From contig DASRHK010000180.1 in NCBI GenBank assembly GCA_035650495.1, positions 1-50,798 of the forward strand: a stretch of 50,798 nt of DNA. Reading direction: 5' to 3'. Positions within the stretch are counted from its first letter, which is position 1, and every line of letters starts with the position of its first letter. Below the pieces are notes generated by a model, which was given only the letters and a program-made list of their open reading frames with translations, searched no databases and was not told where the DNA came from. The stretch is from DASRHK01 sp035650495 (GTDB lineage Bacteria; Pseudomonadota; Gammaproteobacteria; Nevskiales; Nevskiaceae). Position numbers and translations under genes: made by a program. Below, in pieces: positions 19,942 to 27,659 of the stretch.

Positions 19942-21081
19942 TCAAGGCAGGAAGAGCCGCAGCACGGCATTGAGATGCGCGCGCCCGAGCTGGGTCGGCA
20001 GGATCCGGCCGTTTCGCGCTTCCAGCAATCCCTTGCTTTTCGCGGCCGCGATCGGCCGGTCGAGCGCAGATGCAAGAAGGCCTGTCCGCCGCTCGAAATC
20101 GGCGAGCGCGAAACCGTCGTTGAGGCGTAGCGCATTCATCGCGAACTCGAACGGCAGCTCTTCGGCGGGGATGACCTTGTCTTCCTGGATCGCAGCCGTG
20201 GTCCCGGCCGACTCGAGGTAGGTCTTCGGGTGCTTCTGCCGCGCGCGACGGACGATCGCGCCGCCGCGCGTCTGCTTTCCATGCGCGCCGGCACCGACGC
20301 CGAGGTAGTCGCCGTACTGCCAGTAATTGAGGTTGTGTCGGCTCCGGCGATCGGGTTTGGCGTATGCCGACACCTCGTACTGGGCAAATCCCGCATCGCC
20401 GAGGAGGGACTGCCCTTGCTCGTGCATCGACCAGGCGGCTTCCTCGTCCGGCAGCTTCGGCGGACGCGCCGCGAATTCCGTGTTCGGCTCGAGCGTCAGG
20501 TGGTAGTACGAGACGTGCTCCGGCTGCAGATCGATGAGATTGGCCAGATCTTCGCGCGCCTGCTCGGGCGACTGCTCCGGCAGCGCGAACATGAGATCGA
20601 GGTTGATGTTCTCGAAGCCGGCGTCGCGCGCCATCCGATAGGCGCGCACGGCTTCGCCCGCATCGTGGATGCGGCCGAGCGCCTTGAGCTTTCCGGCATC
20701 GAGCGATTGCACGCCGATCGAAAGGCGATTCACGCCGGCACGTCTATAACCGCGGAAGTGCGATTCGTCCGCCGTGCCGGGATTGGCTTCCAGCGTGATC
20801 TCGATGTCCGGCGCGAATGGAAGGCGCCGCGCGGCCTCGTCGAGGAAGCGCGCAATCGCAGCGTCGGAGAACAGGCTGGGAGTCCCGCCGCCGAGGAAGA
20901 TCGACCGGAGCGATCGGGGTTCACCATCGCGCAACTCGAAGTCGAGATCACGCAGCAGCGCGTCGATGTAGGCGTCCTCGGGAATCTCGCCGCGGAGAGC
21001 ATGCGAGTTGAAGTCGCAGTACGGGCACTTGCGCACGCACCAGGGGAAGTGCGCGTAGAGCGAAAGTGGAATCTCAACCAC
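19942..21081 (-). CDS. hemW: Heme chaperone HemW (radical SAM, CPO-like)
   Basis: A 379-residue radical SAM protein of the HemW family, related to HemN but acting as a heme-binding chaperone in characterised members. The N-terminal CVRKCPYC carries the three cluster cysteines (CxxxCxxC), followed by FLGGGTPS, the GVQSL motif and HNLNYW. It lacks the N-terminal extension and extra cysteine of true oxygen-independent coproporphyrinogen oxidases, so HemW is favoured over HemN. The start overlaps the end of rdgB by 8 bp, and rph-rdgB-hemW is a conserved gammaproteobacterial group. Confidence 0.94.
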   Translation of the reverse strand: MVEIPLSLYAHFPWCVRKCPYCDFNSHALRGEIPEDAYIDALLRDLDFELRDGEPRSLRSIFLGGGTPSLFSDAAIARFLDEAARRLPFAPDIEITLEANPGTADESHFRGYRRAGVNRLSIGVQSLDAGKLKALGRIHDAGEAVRAYRMARDAGFENINLDLMFALPEQSPEQAREDLANLIDLQPEHVSYYHLTLEPNTEFAARPPKLPDEEAAWSMHEQGQSLLGDAGFAQYEVSAYAKPDRRSRHNLNYWQYGDYLGVGAGAHGKQTRGGAIVRRARQKHPKTYLESAGTTAAIQEDKVIPAEELPFEFAMNALRLNDGFALADFERRTGLLASALDRPIAAAKSKGLLEARNGRILPTQLGRAHLNAVLRLFLP

Positions 21082-21655
21082 GGAGTCTCTGGATCAGCGC
21101 TGCGACGGCCTGTGCGCGATGGCTGATGCGGTTTTTCTCCGCCGGCGGCAACTCGGCGGAAGCGCAGCCGTGCGTCGGCACGAAGAACAGCGGGTCGTAG
21201 CCGAAGCCGTTGGTTCCACGTGGCGCACGCAGGATGCTGCCGCGCCAGCGTGATCGCGCCAAGATCGGCTTGTCGCCGCCGCGCACGAACGCCATCACGC
21301 AGACGAATTGCGCGCCGCGATCGGCGTCCGGCGCGTTCTCCAGCATGCGCAAGAGCTTCTGATTGTTCTGCGCGTCGGTCGCGTGATCGCCGGCGAAGCG
21401 CGCGGAGCGCACCCCGGGCGCCCCTTCGAGCGCGTCGACTTCGATGCCGGAGTCATCCGCGATCGCGGGCAATCCCGACGCACGTGCCGCGTGTTCGGCC
21501 TTGAGCAGCGCGTTGGCTTCGAAGGTGTCGCCGGTTTCTTCGGGGATCTCGCCGGTGAAATCGCTGGCCAGGCGCAGCTGGAAATTCAGTGGCGCCAGCA
21601 GCGACTGCAGCTCCGCGAGCTTGCCGCGATTGCGGCTGGCGAGGACAACATCCAC
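21074..21655 (-). CDS. rdgB: dITP/XTP pyrophosphatase (Ham1 family)
   Basis: Hydrolyses ITP, dITP and XTP to the monophosphates, keeping deaminated purines out of nucleic acids. The 193-residue protein starts with MDVVLASRNRGKL, has the substrate/metal regions EETGDTFEANALLKA and IADDSGIEVDAL, and the C-terminal GTNGFGYDPLFF and SHRAQA, all diagnostic. It begins 2 bp after the rph stop and overlaps hemW by 8 bp, so it is the middle gene of a tight operon. Confidence 0.97.
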   Translation of the reverse strand: MDVVLASRNRGKLAELQSLLAPLNFQLRLASDFTGEIPEETGDTFEANALLKAEHAARASGLPAIADDSGIEVDALEGAPGVRSARFAGDHATDAQNNQKLLRMLENAPDADRGAQFVCVMAFVRGGDKPILARSRWRGSILRAPRGTNGFGYDPLFFVPTHGCASAELPPAEKNRISHRAQAVAALIQRLRG

Positions 21656-21657
21656 GG

Positions 21658-22377
21658 TCAGCCGACGAGCTTGAGCGCCTCGGACTGCGCGACGATCAGC
21701 GACTTGATACCGGAGCTCGCGAGGTCGAGCATGCGGTCGAGCTCTTCGCGGCGGAACGCGTGGCCTTCGGCGGTGCCCTGCACTTCGACGAAATGTCCGC
21801 CCTCGTTCATCACCACGTTGAGATCACACTCGCAGCGCGAGTCTTCGGCGTAATCGAGGTCGAGCACCGGCGTGCCCTGATAGATGCCGACCGAAACCGC
21901 GGCGACCTGCCCATGCAGCGGCGACTTCTTGATGAGCCCGCGCGCTTTCATCGCATCGAGCGCGTCGCACATCGCGACGTAGCCGCCCGTGATCGACGCG
22001 GTGCGGGTTCCGCCGTCAGCTTGCAGCACGTCGCAATCGAGCACGATCGAGTGATTGCCGAGCGCGTCGAGATCGACGACCGCGCGCAGCGCGCGGCCGA
22101 TCAAGCGCTGGATCTCCTGCGTGCGTCCCGACTGCTTGCCCGCGGCGGCTTCGCGGCGCCCGCGATCGTGCGTCGCGCGCGGCAGCATCCCGTACTCGGC
22201 GGTGATCCAGCCGCCTTCCTTCTTCCACACCGGCCCGCGCTCCTCCACGCTCGCCGTGCACAGCACGCGCGTCTCGCCGTAGCTGATCAGCACGGAACCT
22301 TCGGCGTAGCGCGTGAAGCCGCGCTGGATCTTCACTTCACGGAGCTGATCGGGCGCGCGGCCGGAGGGACGGTTCAC
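21658..22377 (-). CDS. rph: Ribonuclease PH
   Basis: Phosphorolytic 3'-5' exonuclease that trims tRNA 3' ends. The 239 residues begin MNRPSGRAPDQLREV and include the conserved GETRVLCTASVEE, GWITAEYGMLPRATH and GRTQEIQRLIGRALR with the phosphate-binding Arg, and DCDVLQADGGTRTASITG. The length is standard. First gene of rph-rdgB-hemW and divergent from sufE across 52 bp. A -10-like TATACT with GC-rich discriminator lies about 22-34 nt ahead. Confidence 0.97.
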   Translation of the reverse strand: MNRPSGRAPDQLREVKIQRGFTRYAEGSVLISYGETRVLCTASVEERGPVWKKEGGWITAEYGMLPRATHDRGRREAAAGKQSGRTQEIQRLIGRALRAVVDLDALGNHSIVLDCDVLQADGGTRTASITGGYVAMCDALDAMKARGLIKKSPLHGQVAAVSVGIYQGTPVLDLDYAEDSRCECDLNVVMNEGGHFVEVQGTAEGHAFRREELDRMLDLASSGIKSLIVAQSEALKLVG

Positions 22378-22397
22378 GGGGGTGGCCAGGAGGGCGA

Positions 22398-22411
22398 GGG
22401 CGCGCAGTATA
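22398..22411 (-). promoter_or_regulatory. Candidate -10 and GC-rich discriminator of rph
   Basis: The minus strand reads TATACTGCGCGCCC, matching the rpmE promoter except for one base (TAGACT there). No convincing -35 is seen at 16-18 bp. It lies in the 52-bp gap shared with sufE. Confidence 0.45.
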
Positions 22412-22429
22412 AACCTCTAAAATATTGCG

Positions 22430-22855
22430 ATGACGCTGGATGAACTCGTCGACACGTTCGAGCTGTTGGGCGACTGGGAAGAGCGCTATCGCTATCTCAT
22501 CGAGCTCGGCCGCAAGCTGCCACCGATGCCCGCCGCGGAGAAGAGCGAAGCGAACAAGGTGCGCGGCTGCATGTCCCAGGTCTGGCTCACGGGCGACGTG
22601 AAGCCCGGCACGCCGCCGCATCTCGAATTCCGCGGCGACTCCGACGCCCACATCGTGCGCGGGCTGATCGCGATCCTCTTTGCCCTGACGTCCGGTCGCA
22701 CGCCTGAGGAGATCCTGTCGACCGACATCGGCTCCGCCTTCGAGAAGCTCGGGCTGGAAAACCACATCACGATGAACCGCCGCAACGGCTTCTACGCGAT
22801 GGTCGAGCGCATCAAGTCCATGGCCGCAAACGCAAAGGCTCCCGACAAAATCTAG
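22430..22855 (+). CDS. sufE: Cysteine desulfuration protein SufE
   Basis: Sulfur acceptor that takes persulfide from a cysteine desulfurase for Fe-S cluster assembly. The 141-residue protein has the conserved layout: DWEERYRYLIELGR, the active cysteine in VRGCMSQVW, and the C-terminal NRRNGFYAMVERI. It stands apart from any other suf gene here, although sufT is 9 kb away. No Shine-Dalgarno is visible, and TAAAAT lies only 6 nt ahead of the ATG, so the mRNA could be leaderless. The next gene starts 47 bp later. Confidence 0.96.
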   Translation: MTLDELVDTFELLGDWEERYRYLIELGRKLPPMPAAEKSEANKVRGCMSQVWLTGDVKPGTPPHLEFRGDSDAHIVRGLIAILFALTSGRTPEEILSTDIGSAFEKLGLENHITMNRRNGFYAMVERIKSMAANAKAPDKI

Positions 22856-22902
22856 TCACAAGCGCTCGCTTACAATCGATCGACCATTCCAGGGGGCCGA
22901 TC

Positions 22903-23838
22903 ATGAGCTACGTCGCGCTTGCGCTGATCCTCTTCGCCGTCGTCACGCTGTGGAAAGGCGTGATCGTCGTTCCACAAGGCCGCGAGTACACCGTCGAGCG
23001 CTTCGGGCGCTACGTCGCGACCTTCCAGCCCGGCCTGCACGTGATCGTCCCTTACATCTATCGCGTGGGCCGCAAGCTCTCGCTGATGGAGCAGGTGCTC
23101 GACGTGCCATCGCAGGAAGTCATCACCAAGGACAACGCGATGGTCGGCGTCGACGGCGTCGTGTTCTATCAGGTGCTCGACGCGGCGAAAGCTGCGTACG
23201 AGGTGCAGAACCTCGAGTTCGCGATCATGCAGCTCACCATGACCAATCTGCGCACGGTGATGGGCTCGATGGATCTCGACGAGCTCCTCTCACAGCGCGA
23301 TCACATCAACAGTCGTCTGCTGTCCGTCGTCGATCAGGCAACCAATCCGTGGGGCTTGAAGGTCACGCGCGTCGAGATCAAGGACATCCGTCCGCCCGCC
23401 GATCTGGTCGAATCGATGGGCCGTCAGATGAAAGCGGAGCGCGACAAGCGCGCGCAAATCCTCGAAGCCGAAGGCCTGCGGCAGTCGGCGATCCTGAAAG
23501 CCGAAGGTGAGAAGCAGGCGCGCATCCTCGAAGCCGAAGGCCAGCGCGAAGCGGCGTTCCGCGCCGCCGAAGCGCGCGAGCGTGCGGCGGAAGCCGAAGC
23601 CAAGGCGACGACGCTGGTGTCGCAAGCGATCGCCAAAGGCGACGTGCAGGCGATCAACTACTTCGTCGCGCAGAAATACGTCGACGCGCTGAAGGAGATC
23701 GGCACGGCGAGCAACCAGAAGCTCGTGCTGATGCCGCTCGAAGCCTCGGGCGTGATCGGCGCGATCGGCGGCATCGCGGAGCTCGCCAAGAGCGCGCTCG
23801 CCAAGCAGCCGCAGATCCCGCAGCCGCCGGCGCGTTGA
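22903..23838 (+). CDS. qmcA: SPFH/stomatin-type membrane protease-associated protein (QmcA-like)
   Basis: A 311-residue inner-membrane scaffold protein of the SPFH (band 7) family. An N-terminal membrane helix (residues ~3-20) is followed by VVPQGREYTVERFGRY, typical of the stomatin-type group, the band 7 core, and a long Ala/Glu-rich coiled coil (about residues 175-235) that would drive oligomer formation. E. coli QmcA associates with FtsH-type proteases and membrane microdomains. It is paired with nfeD 2 bp downstream, the standard partnership. AGGGGG gives a strong ribosome site, and TACAAT at about 30 nt ahead is a possible -10. Confidence 0.93.
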   Translation: MSYVALALILFAVVTLWKGVIVVPQGREYTVERFGRYVATFQPGLHVIVPYIYRVGRKLSLMEQVLDVPSQEVITKDNAMVGVDGVVFYQVLDAAKAAYEVQNLEFAIMQLTMTNLRTVMGSMDLDELLSQRDHINSRLLSVVDQATNPWGLKVTRVEIKDIRPPADLVESMGRQMKAERDKRAQILEAEGLRQSAILKAEGEKQARILEAEGQREAAFRAAEARERAAEAEAKATTLVSQAIAKGDVQAINYFVAQKYVDALKEIGTASNQKLVLMPLEASGVIGAIGGIAELAKSALAKQPQIPQPPAR

Positions 23839-23840
23839 AC

Positions 23841-24278
23841 ATGTTCCTCGAAGGGCTGGTCTACTGGCACTGGTGGCTCGCGGGCCTGGTGCTGCTGACG
23901 CTCGAAGCGCTGGTGCCGGGCGCGATCTTCCTGTGGATCGGCATCTCGGCCTTCGTGGTCGGAGCGATCGTCGGCATCGTGCCGAGCATGGGCTGGCAGC
24001 TGCAGTGCGCGCTGTTCGCGGCGCTGTCGATCGTGTCGGTGGTCGCGTGGCGCAAGCTGCGCCCGCAGCGGCTGCCGAGCGATCAGCCGGTGCTCAACCG
24101 TCGCGGAGAATCCTATGTGGGACGCCAATTCACGCTGGAGCAGCCGATCGTGAACGGCACCGGCAAGCTGCGCGTCGACGATTCGCAATGGCGCATCAGC
24201 GGTCCCGATTTGCCCACCGGCGCGCGCGTGCGCGTGATGCGCGCGGAAGGCGCGACGCTGCACGTGGAGGCGGCGTGA
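23841..24278 (+). CDS. NfeD-family membrane protein
   Basis: A 145-residue partner of the SPFH protein. Two to three membrane helices (YWHWWLAGLVLLTLEALVPGA; LFAALSIVSVVAWRKL) are followed by a short OB-fold domain from about residue 85 (ESYVGRQFTLEQPI ... GARVRVMRAEG). This is the short NfeD1b-type layout without the ClpP-like protease domain. ATG at 23841 is preferred to the TTG at 23835. The stop overlaps the GTG of the hemolysin III gene (GTGA). The pair probably acts in membrane-domain organisation or quality control (family knowledge). Confidence 0.92.
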   Translation: MFLEGLVYWHWWLAGLVLLTLEALVPGAIFLWIGISAFVVGAIVGIVPSMGWQLQCALFAALSIVSVVAWRKLRPQRLPSDQPVLNRRGESYVGRQFTLEQPIVNGTGKLRVDDSQWRISGPDLPTGARVRVMRAEGATLHVEAA

Positions 24279-24970
24279 GCGAGCAGCACGCGACGCTGCA
24301 CGCGCTCGAATCCACGCTCGAGCGCGGGCGCGACACGATCTACTCCGTCGGCGAAGAGCTGTCGCACGCGCTCACGCACGGGCTCGGCATCATCCTCGGC
24401 ATCGTCGGGCTCGTCGTGCTGGTGGCACAGGCGACGCTCTACGGTGACGCGTGGCACATCGTCTCTTGCGCGATCTTCGGCGCTTCGCTCGTGCTGATGT
24501 ACACCGCGTCCACGCTCTATCACGCAATCCCGATTGCTTCCGCGCGACCGGTCCTGCACGCGATCGATCACGCGATGATCTACGTGCTCATCGCCGGCAC
24601 CTACACGCCATTCACGCTGGTCACTTTGCGCGGCCCGTGGGGCTGGTCCCTGTTCGGCACGACGTGGGGCATGGCGCTGATCGGCGCGGCGTTCAAGACG
24701 TTCCATACCGGCAAGTTCGAGAAGCTGTCGCTCGCGGTCTACCTGATCATGGGCTGGTGCATCGTCATCGCGCTGCGGCCGTTGATCCATGCGATGCCGA
24801 TGGGGGGTCTCATGCTCCTCATCTTCGGTGGGCTCGCGTACACGATCGGCGTGATCTTCTACGTGTGGGAGCGGCTGCCGTATCACCACATGATCTGGCA
24901 TCTGTTCGTGCTCGCCGGCAGCGTGTTCCACTACTTCGCCGTGCTGTTCTACGTGGTGCCCGGACCGTAA
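24275..24970 (+). CDS. Hemolysin III / PAQR-family membrane protein (TrhA-like)
   Basis: A 231-residue seven-helix membrane protein of the hemolysin III group. Diagnostic motifs: EELSHALTHGLGIILG in helix 1, the SALYH-type STLYHAI, AIDHAMIYVLIAGTYTPF, and the metal-binding YHHMIWHLFVLAGSVFHYFAV at the C-terminus, with conserved histidines as in PAQR proteins. E. coli TrhA is linked to membrane lipid homeostasis; hemolysis is not implied. The GTG start overlaps the nfeD stop, and the TAA stop overlaps the ppk2 ATG (TAATG), so it is embedded in a coupled operon. Confidence 0.94.
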   Translation: MSEQHATLHALESTLERGRDTIYSVGEELSHALTHGLGIILGIVGLVVLVAQATLYGDAWHIVSCAIFGASLVLMYTASTLYHAIPIASARPVLHAIDHAMIYVLIAGTYTPFTLVTLRGPWGWSLFGTTWGMALIGAAFKTFHTGKFEKLSLAVYLIMGWCIVIALRPLIHAMPMGGLMLLIFGGLAYTIGVIFYVWERLPYHHMIWHLFVLAGSVFHYFAVLFYVVPGP

Positions 24971-25863
24971 TGGGCAAGCGGGACCCGCAAGCGACCGCGG
25001 TGAAGAGCCCTTACCTGGTTTCGTTCGACGGCGAATTCAAGCAACGCAAGGCCGCGACCGCGCCGCCCAAGGGCGCACCGGACAAGGAGGCCTGCAAGGA
25101 GCGGCTCGGCGATCTGGTCGACGATCTCGAAGAGCTGCAGCGGCTGCTCTATGCCGACGATCGCCATTCCCTGCTGCTCGTTTTCCAGGCGATGGACGCT
25201 GCCGGCAAGGACAGCACGATCCGTGCGGTGCTCTCCGGCGTGGATCCCTCCGGCTGCCAGGTCTACTCGTTCAAGGCGCCGTCGCACGAGGATCTGGATC
25301 ACGACTTCCTCTGGCGCACAGCGCGCAATCTGCCGGAGCGCGGCCGCATCGGCGTGTTCAATCGCAGCTACTACGAGGAAGTGCTCGTCGTGCGCGCGCA
25401 TCCGGAATATCTCGAGAGCGAAAAGCTGCCCGAGCTGCCGGACGATCTCGACGAGCTGTGGGAGGAGCGCTATGCATCGATCCGCGATCACGAGAAGCAC
25501 CTGGCCCGCAACGGCACCGTGATCATCAAGTTCTGGCTCAACGTCTCGCGCGAAGAGCAGCGGCAGCGGTTCCTGTCGCGGCTGGAGTCGCCCGAGAAGA
25601 ACTGGAAATTCAACGAAGGCGACGTCGCGGAGCGCAAGCACTGGGGTGCGTACATGCAGGCCTATGAAGCCGCGCTGAACGCGACTTCGCGTCCCTGGGC
25701 CCCTTGGTACGCGATCCCTGCCGACGACAAGCCGTATCTGCGGATGTGCGTGGCCGACGTCATCGTCCGCACGCTGCAGGAGCTCGAGCTGAGCTATCCC
25801 AAGCTCGACGCCGCACAGCGCAAGCGCTTCCGGGCGATGCGCAAGTCGCTCGAGCGCGAGTAA
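24970..25863 (+). CDS. ppk2: Polyphosphate kinase 2 family protein
   Basis: A 297-residue P-loop enzyme of the PPK2 family, which moves phosphate between polyphosphate and nucleotides. Walker A QAMDAAGKDSTI is near residues 73-84, and FNRSYYEEVLVVRAHPE carries the Walker B/lid region. The YYEEVL form resembles the class III group that phosphorylates AMP and ADP (family knowledge; class call tentative). The ATG overlaps the preceding stop. Being coupled to SPFH, NfeD and hemolysin III genes is unusual and suggests joint expression under membrane or energy stress (inference). Confidence 0.93.
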   Translation: MGKRDPQATAVKSPYLVSFDGEFKQRKAATAPPKGAPDKEACKERLGDLVDDLEELQRLLYADDRHSLLLVFQAMDAAGKDSTIRAVLSGVDPSGCQVYSFKAPSHEDLDHDFLWRTARNLPERGRIGVFNRSYYEEVLVVRAHPEYLESEKLPELPDDLDELWEERYASIRDHEKHLARNGTVIIKFWLNVSREEQRQRFLSRLESPEKNWKFNEGDVAERKHWGAYMQAYEAALNATSRPWAPWYAIPADDKPYLRMCVADVIVRTLQELELSYPKLDAAQRKRFRAMRKSLERE

Positions 25864-25880
25864 CGGCACGTAACGGGCGC

Positions 25881-25910
25881 TTGGCCCCGGCGGGCGCGCT
25901 TCCGTAGAAT
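25881..25910 (+). promoter_or_regulatory. Candidate promoter of the Gld-type ABC operon
   Basis: TTGGCC, an 18-bp spacer, TAGAAT, then CGCGCCC. It lies 71 bp ahead of the ATPase ATG in a 117-bp gap after ppk2. A perfect 12-bp palindrome GAGGCGCGCCTC (25949-25960) lies in the predicted leader. Confidence 0.5.
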
Positions 25911-25980
25911 CGCGCCCTTCGGAACTTCGGGGGCAGCGTCCCGGTCTAGAGGCGCGCCTCGCTCACCAGACGAAAACTAC

Positions 25981-26913
25981 ATGGAAGGCGAAATCCTGAT
26001 CCAGGCGCAGCAGCTGTCGCGCCGATATGGGCCCACACTCGCGGTGGCCGATCTCAATCTCACGCTGCGCAAGGGCGAGATCCTCGGGCTGCTCGGGCCC
26101 AACGGCGCCGGCAAGACGACGAGCTTGAAGATGCTCGCCGGCTGTCTCGCGCCGACCACGGGCGAGATCAGCATCAAGGGCGCGAGCCTGAAGGACGATC
26201 CGCTCGCGGCCAAGCGCAACCTCGGCTATCTGCCCGAGCAGCCGCCGCTGTATCCCGAGCTCAACGTCGACGAGTACCTCGCCTACTGCGCGGGACTGCA
26301 CGACGTCGCTCCGGCCGAGCGGACCAACGCGGTCGCTCGCGCGAAGGCGGCGTGCGGCCTCGACAACGTCGCGCGCCGCAACATCGGCAATCTGTCGAAG
26401 GGCTACCAGCAGCGCGTCGGACTCGCGCAAGCGATCATCCATCGCCCACCGGTGATCATCCTCGACGAGCCGACCGTCGGTCTCGACCCGATCCAGATCC
26501 GCGAGATCCGCGCGCTCATCACCGAGCTCGGAAAGTCGCACAGCGTGATCCTGTCGTCGCACATCCTTCCGGAGATCCAGGCGGTGTGCTCGCGCGTGAT
26601 GATCATCAACGCCGGCCGCGTCGTTTACGACCAGCCGATGGAAGCCGCGAATGCGAAGAGCTTCGACACCGTTCTCGTGGCATTCCGCAAGCCCCCGGAG
26701 TCGGGTCAGCTCGTCGCGCTGAAGAACGTGACCGGCGTCGAGACGATCGGCGAGGGACGCTTCCGCCTACGGGTGCAAGAAGGCAGCGATCCGCGCGAAG
26801 CGATCGCCGAGATCTCGGTGCGCAACGGCTGGGGACTCACCGAGCTGCGCGCCGAATTGAAGACGCTCGAGGAGATCTTCGTTGAGCTCACGTCGCTGAA
26901 GGAGGCGGCCTGA
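25981..26913 (+). CDS. ABC transporter ATP-binding protein, GldA-like
   Basis: A 310-residue ABC ATPase. Walker A GPNGAGKTT is at residues 39-47, the signature is LSKGYQQRVGLAQA, Walker B is VIILDEPTVGLDP, and the H-loop is ILSSHILPEI. The C-terminal ~80 residues form the extension typical of ABC-2 exporter ATPases. Together with the next genes it matches the Gld-type auxiliary export system named for gliding Bacteroidetes but common in non-gliding Proteobacteria; the cargo is unknown. The overlap with the permease gene is TGATG. No clear ribosome site precedes the ATG at 25981, so the start is somewhat uncertain. Confidence 0.93.
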   Translation: MEGEILIQAQQLSRRYGPTLAVADLNLTLRKGEILGLLGPNGAGKTTSLKMLAGCLAPTTGEISIKGASLKDDPLAAKRNLGYLPEQPPLYPELNVDEYLAYCAGLHDVAPAERTNAVARAKAACGLDNVARRNIGNLSKGYQQRVGLAQAIIHRPPVIILDEPTVGLDPIQIREIRALITELGKSHSVILSSHILPEIQAVCSRVMIINAGRVVYDQPMEAANAKSFDTVLVAFRKPPESGQLVALKNVTGVETIGEGRFRLRVQEGSDPREAIAEISVRNGWGLTELRAELKTLEEIFVELTSLKEAA

Positions 26914-27656
26914 TGAAAAGCGTCTTCACCATTGCCCTGCATGAGCTGCGCCGCATCTTCGTCTCGCCGCTCGCCTGGACGGTGCTCGCGGTTTCGCAGC
27001 TGATCCTCGGGCTCGTCTTCGTGCTCTCGCTCGTCGACTACGCGAACAATCCGGACATGCTCGATCAGTACACCGGCGTGTCGGATTACGTCGGGGCCGG
27101 ACTGTTCGGCTTCGCGACGATCGTGCTCCTGCTGGTCATGCCGCTGATGACGATGCGCCTCTTCGCAGAGGAGCGGAAGTCGGGCAGCATCGACCTGTTG
27201 TTCTCTGCGCCGGTGTCGCTCACGCAGATCGTGCTCGGCAAGTTCCTGGGGCTCGTCGGCTTCATGCTCGCGTTGCTCGCACTGCTCGCGCTGATGCCGC
27301 TGTCGCTCTTACCGGCGACGTCGCTCGATCTCGGCCGCATCGCCGCGGGTCTGCTCGGCTTGCTCCTCATGATGTTCGCGTTCGGCGCGGCGGGCTTGTT
27401 CGTGTCGTCGCTGACGCGCGAAGCAACCATCGCGGCGGTCGGCGGATTCGGATTGCTGCTGCTCGTGTGGCTGATCCAGATCCTCGGCTATCAGGAGAAC
27501 AAGTTCGCGGAGATCTTCAATTACCTGTCGCTGATCTCGCACTACGAGAGCCTGCGCCGCGGCATCTTCGATACCGCCGACGTCGTCTACTACATCCTGT
27601 TCACCGCGCTCTTCCTGTGGGCGACCGTGCAACGCCTCGACATGGAGCGCAGCTGA
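26913..27656 (+). CDS. ABC-2 type permease, GldF-like
   Basis: A 247-residue membrane subunit with six predicted helices. It starts MKSVFTIALHELRRIF, has a first helix around WTVLAVSQLILGLVFV, the conserved MTMRLFAEERKSGSIDLLFSAPVS loop after helix 2, and a final helix near YYILFTALFLWATVQ. This EERxxGTxExLxxxP loop is typical of ABC-2 permeases. GGAGG lies ahead of the ATG, which overlaps the ATPase stop. It should pair with the upstream ATPase and the following GldG-like protein. Confidence 0.93.
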   Translation: MKSVFTIALHELRRIFVSPLAWTVLAVSQLILGLVFVLSLVDYANNPDMLDQYTGVSDYVGAGLFGFATIVLLLVMPLMTMRLFAEERKSGSIDLLFSAPVSLTQIVLGKFLGLVGFMLALLALLALMPLSLLPATSLDLGRIAAGLLGLLLMMFAFGAAGLFVSSLTREATIAAVGGFGLLLLVWLIQILGYQENKFAEIFNYLSLISHYESLRRGIFDTADVVYYILFTALFLWATVQRLDMERS

Positions 27657-27659
27657 TCC

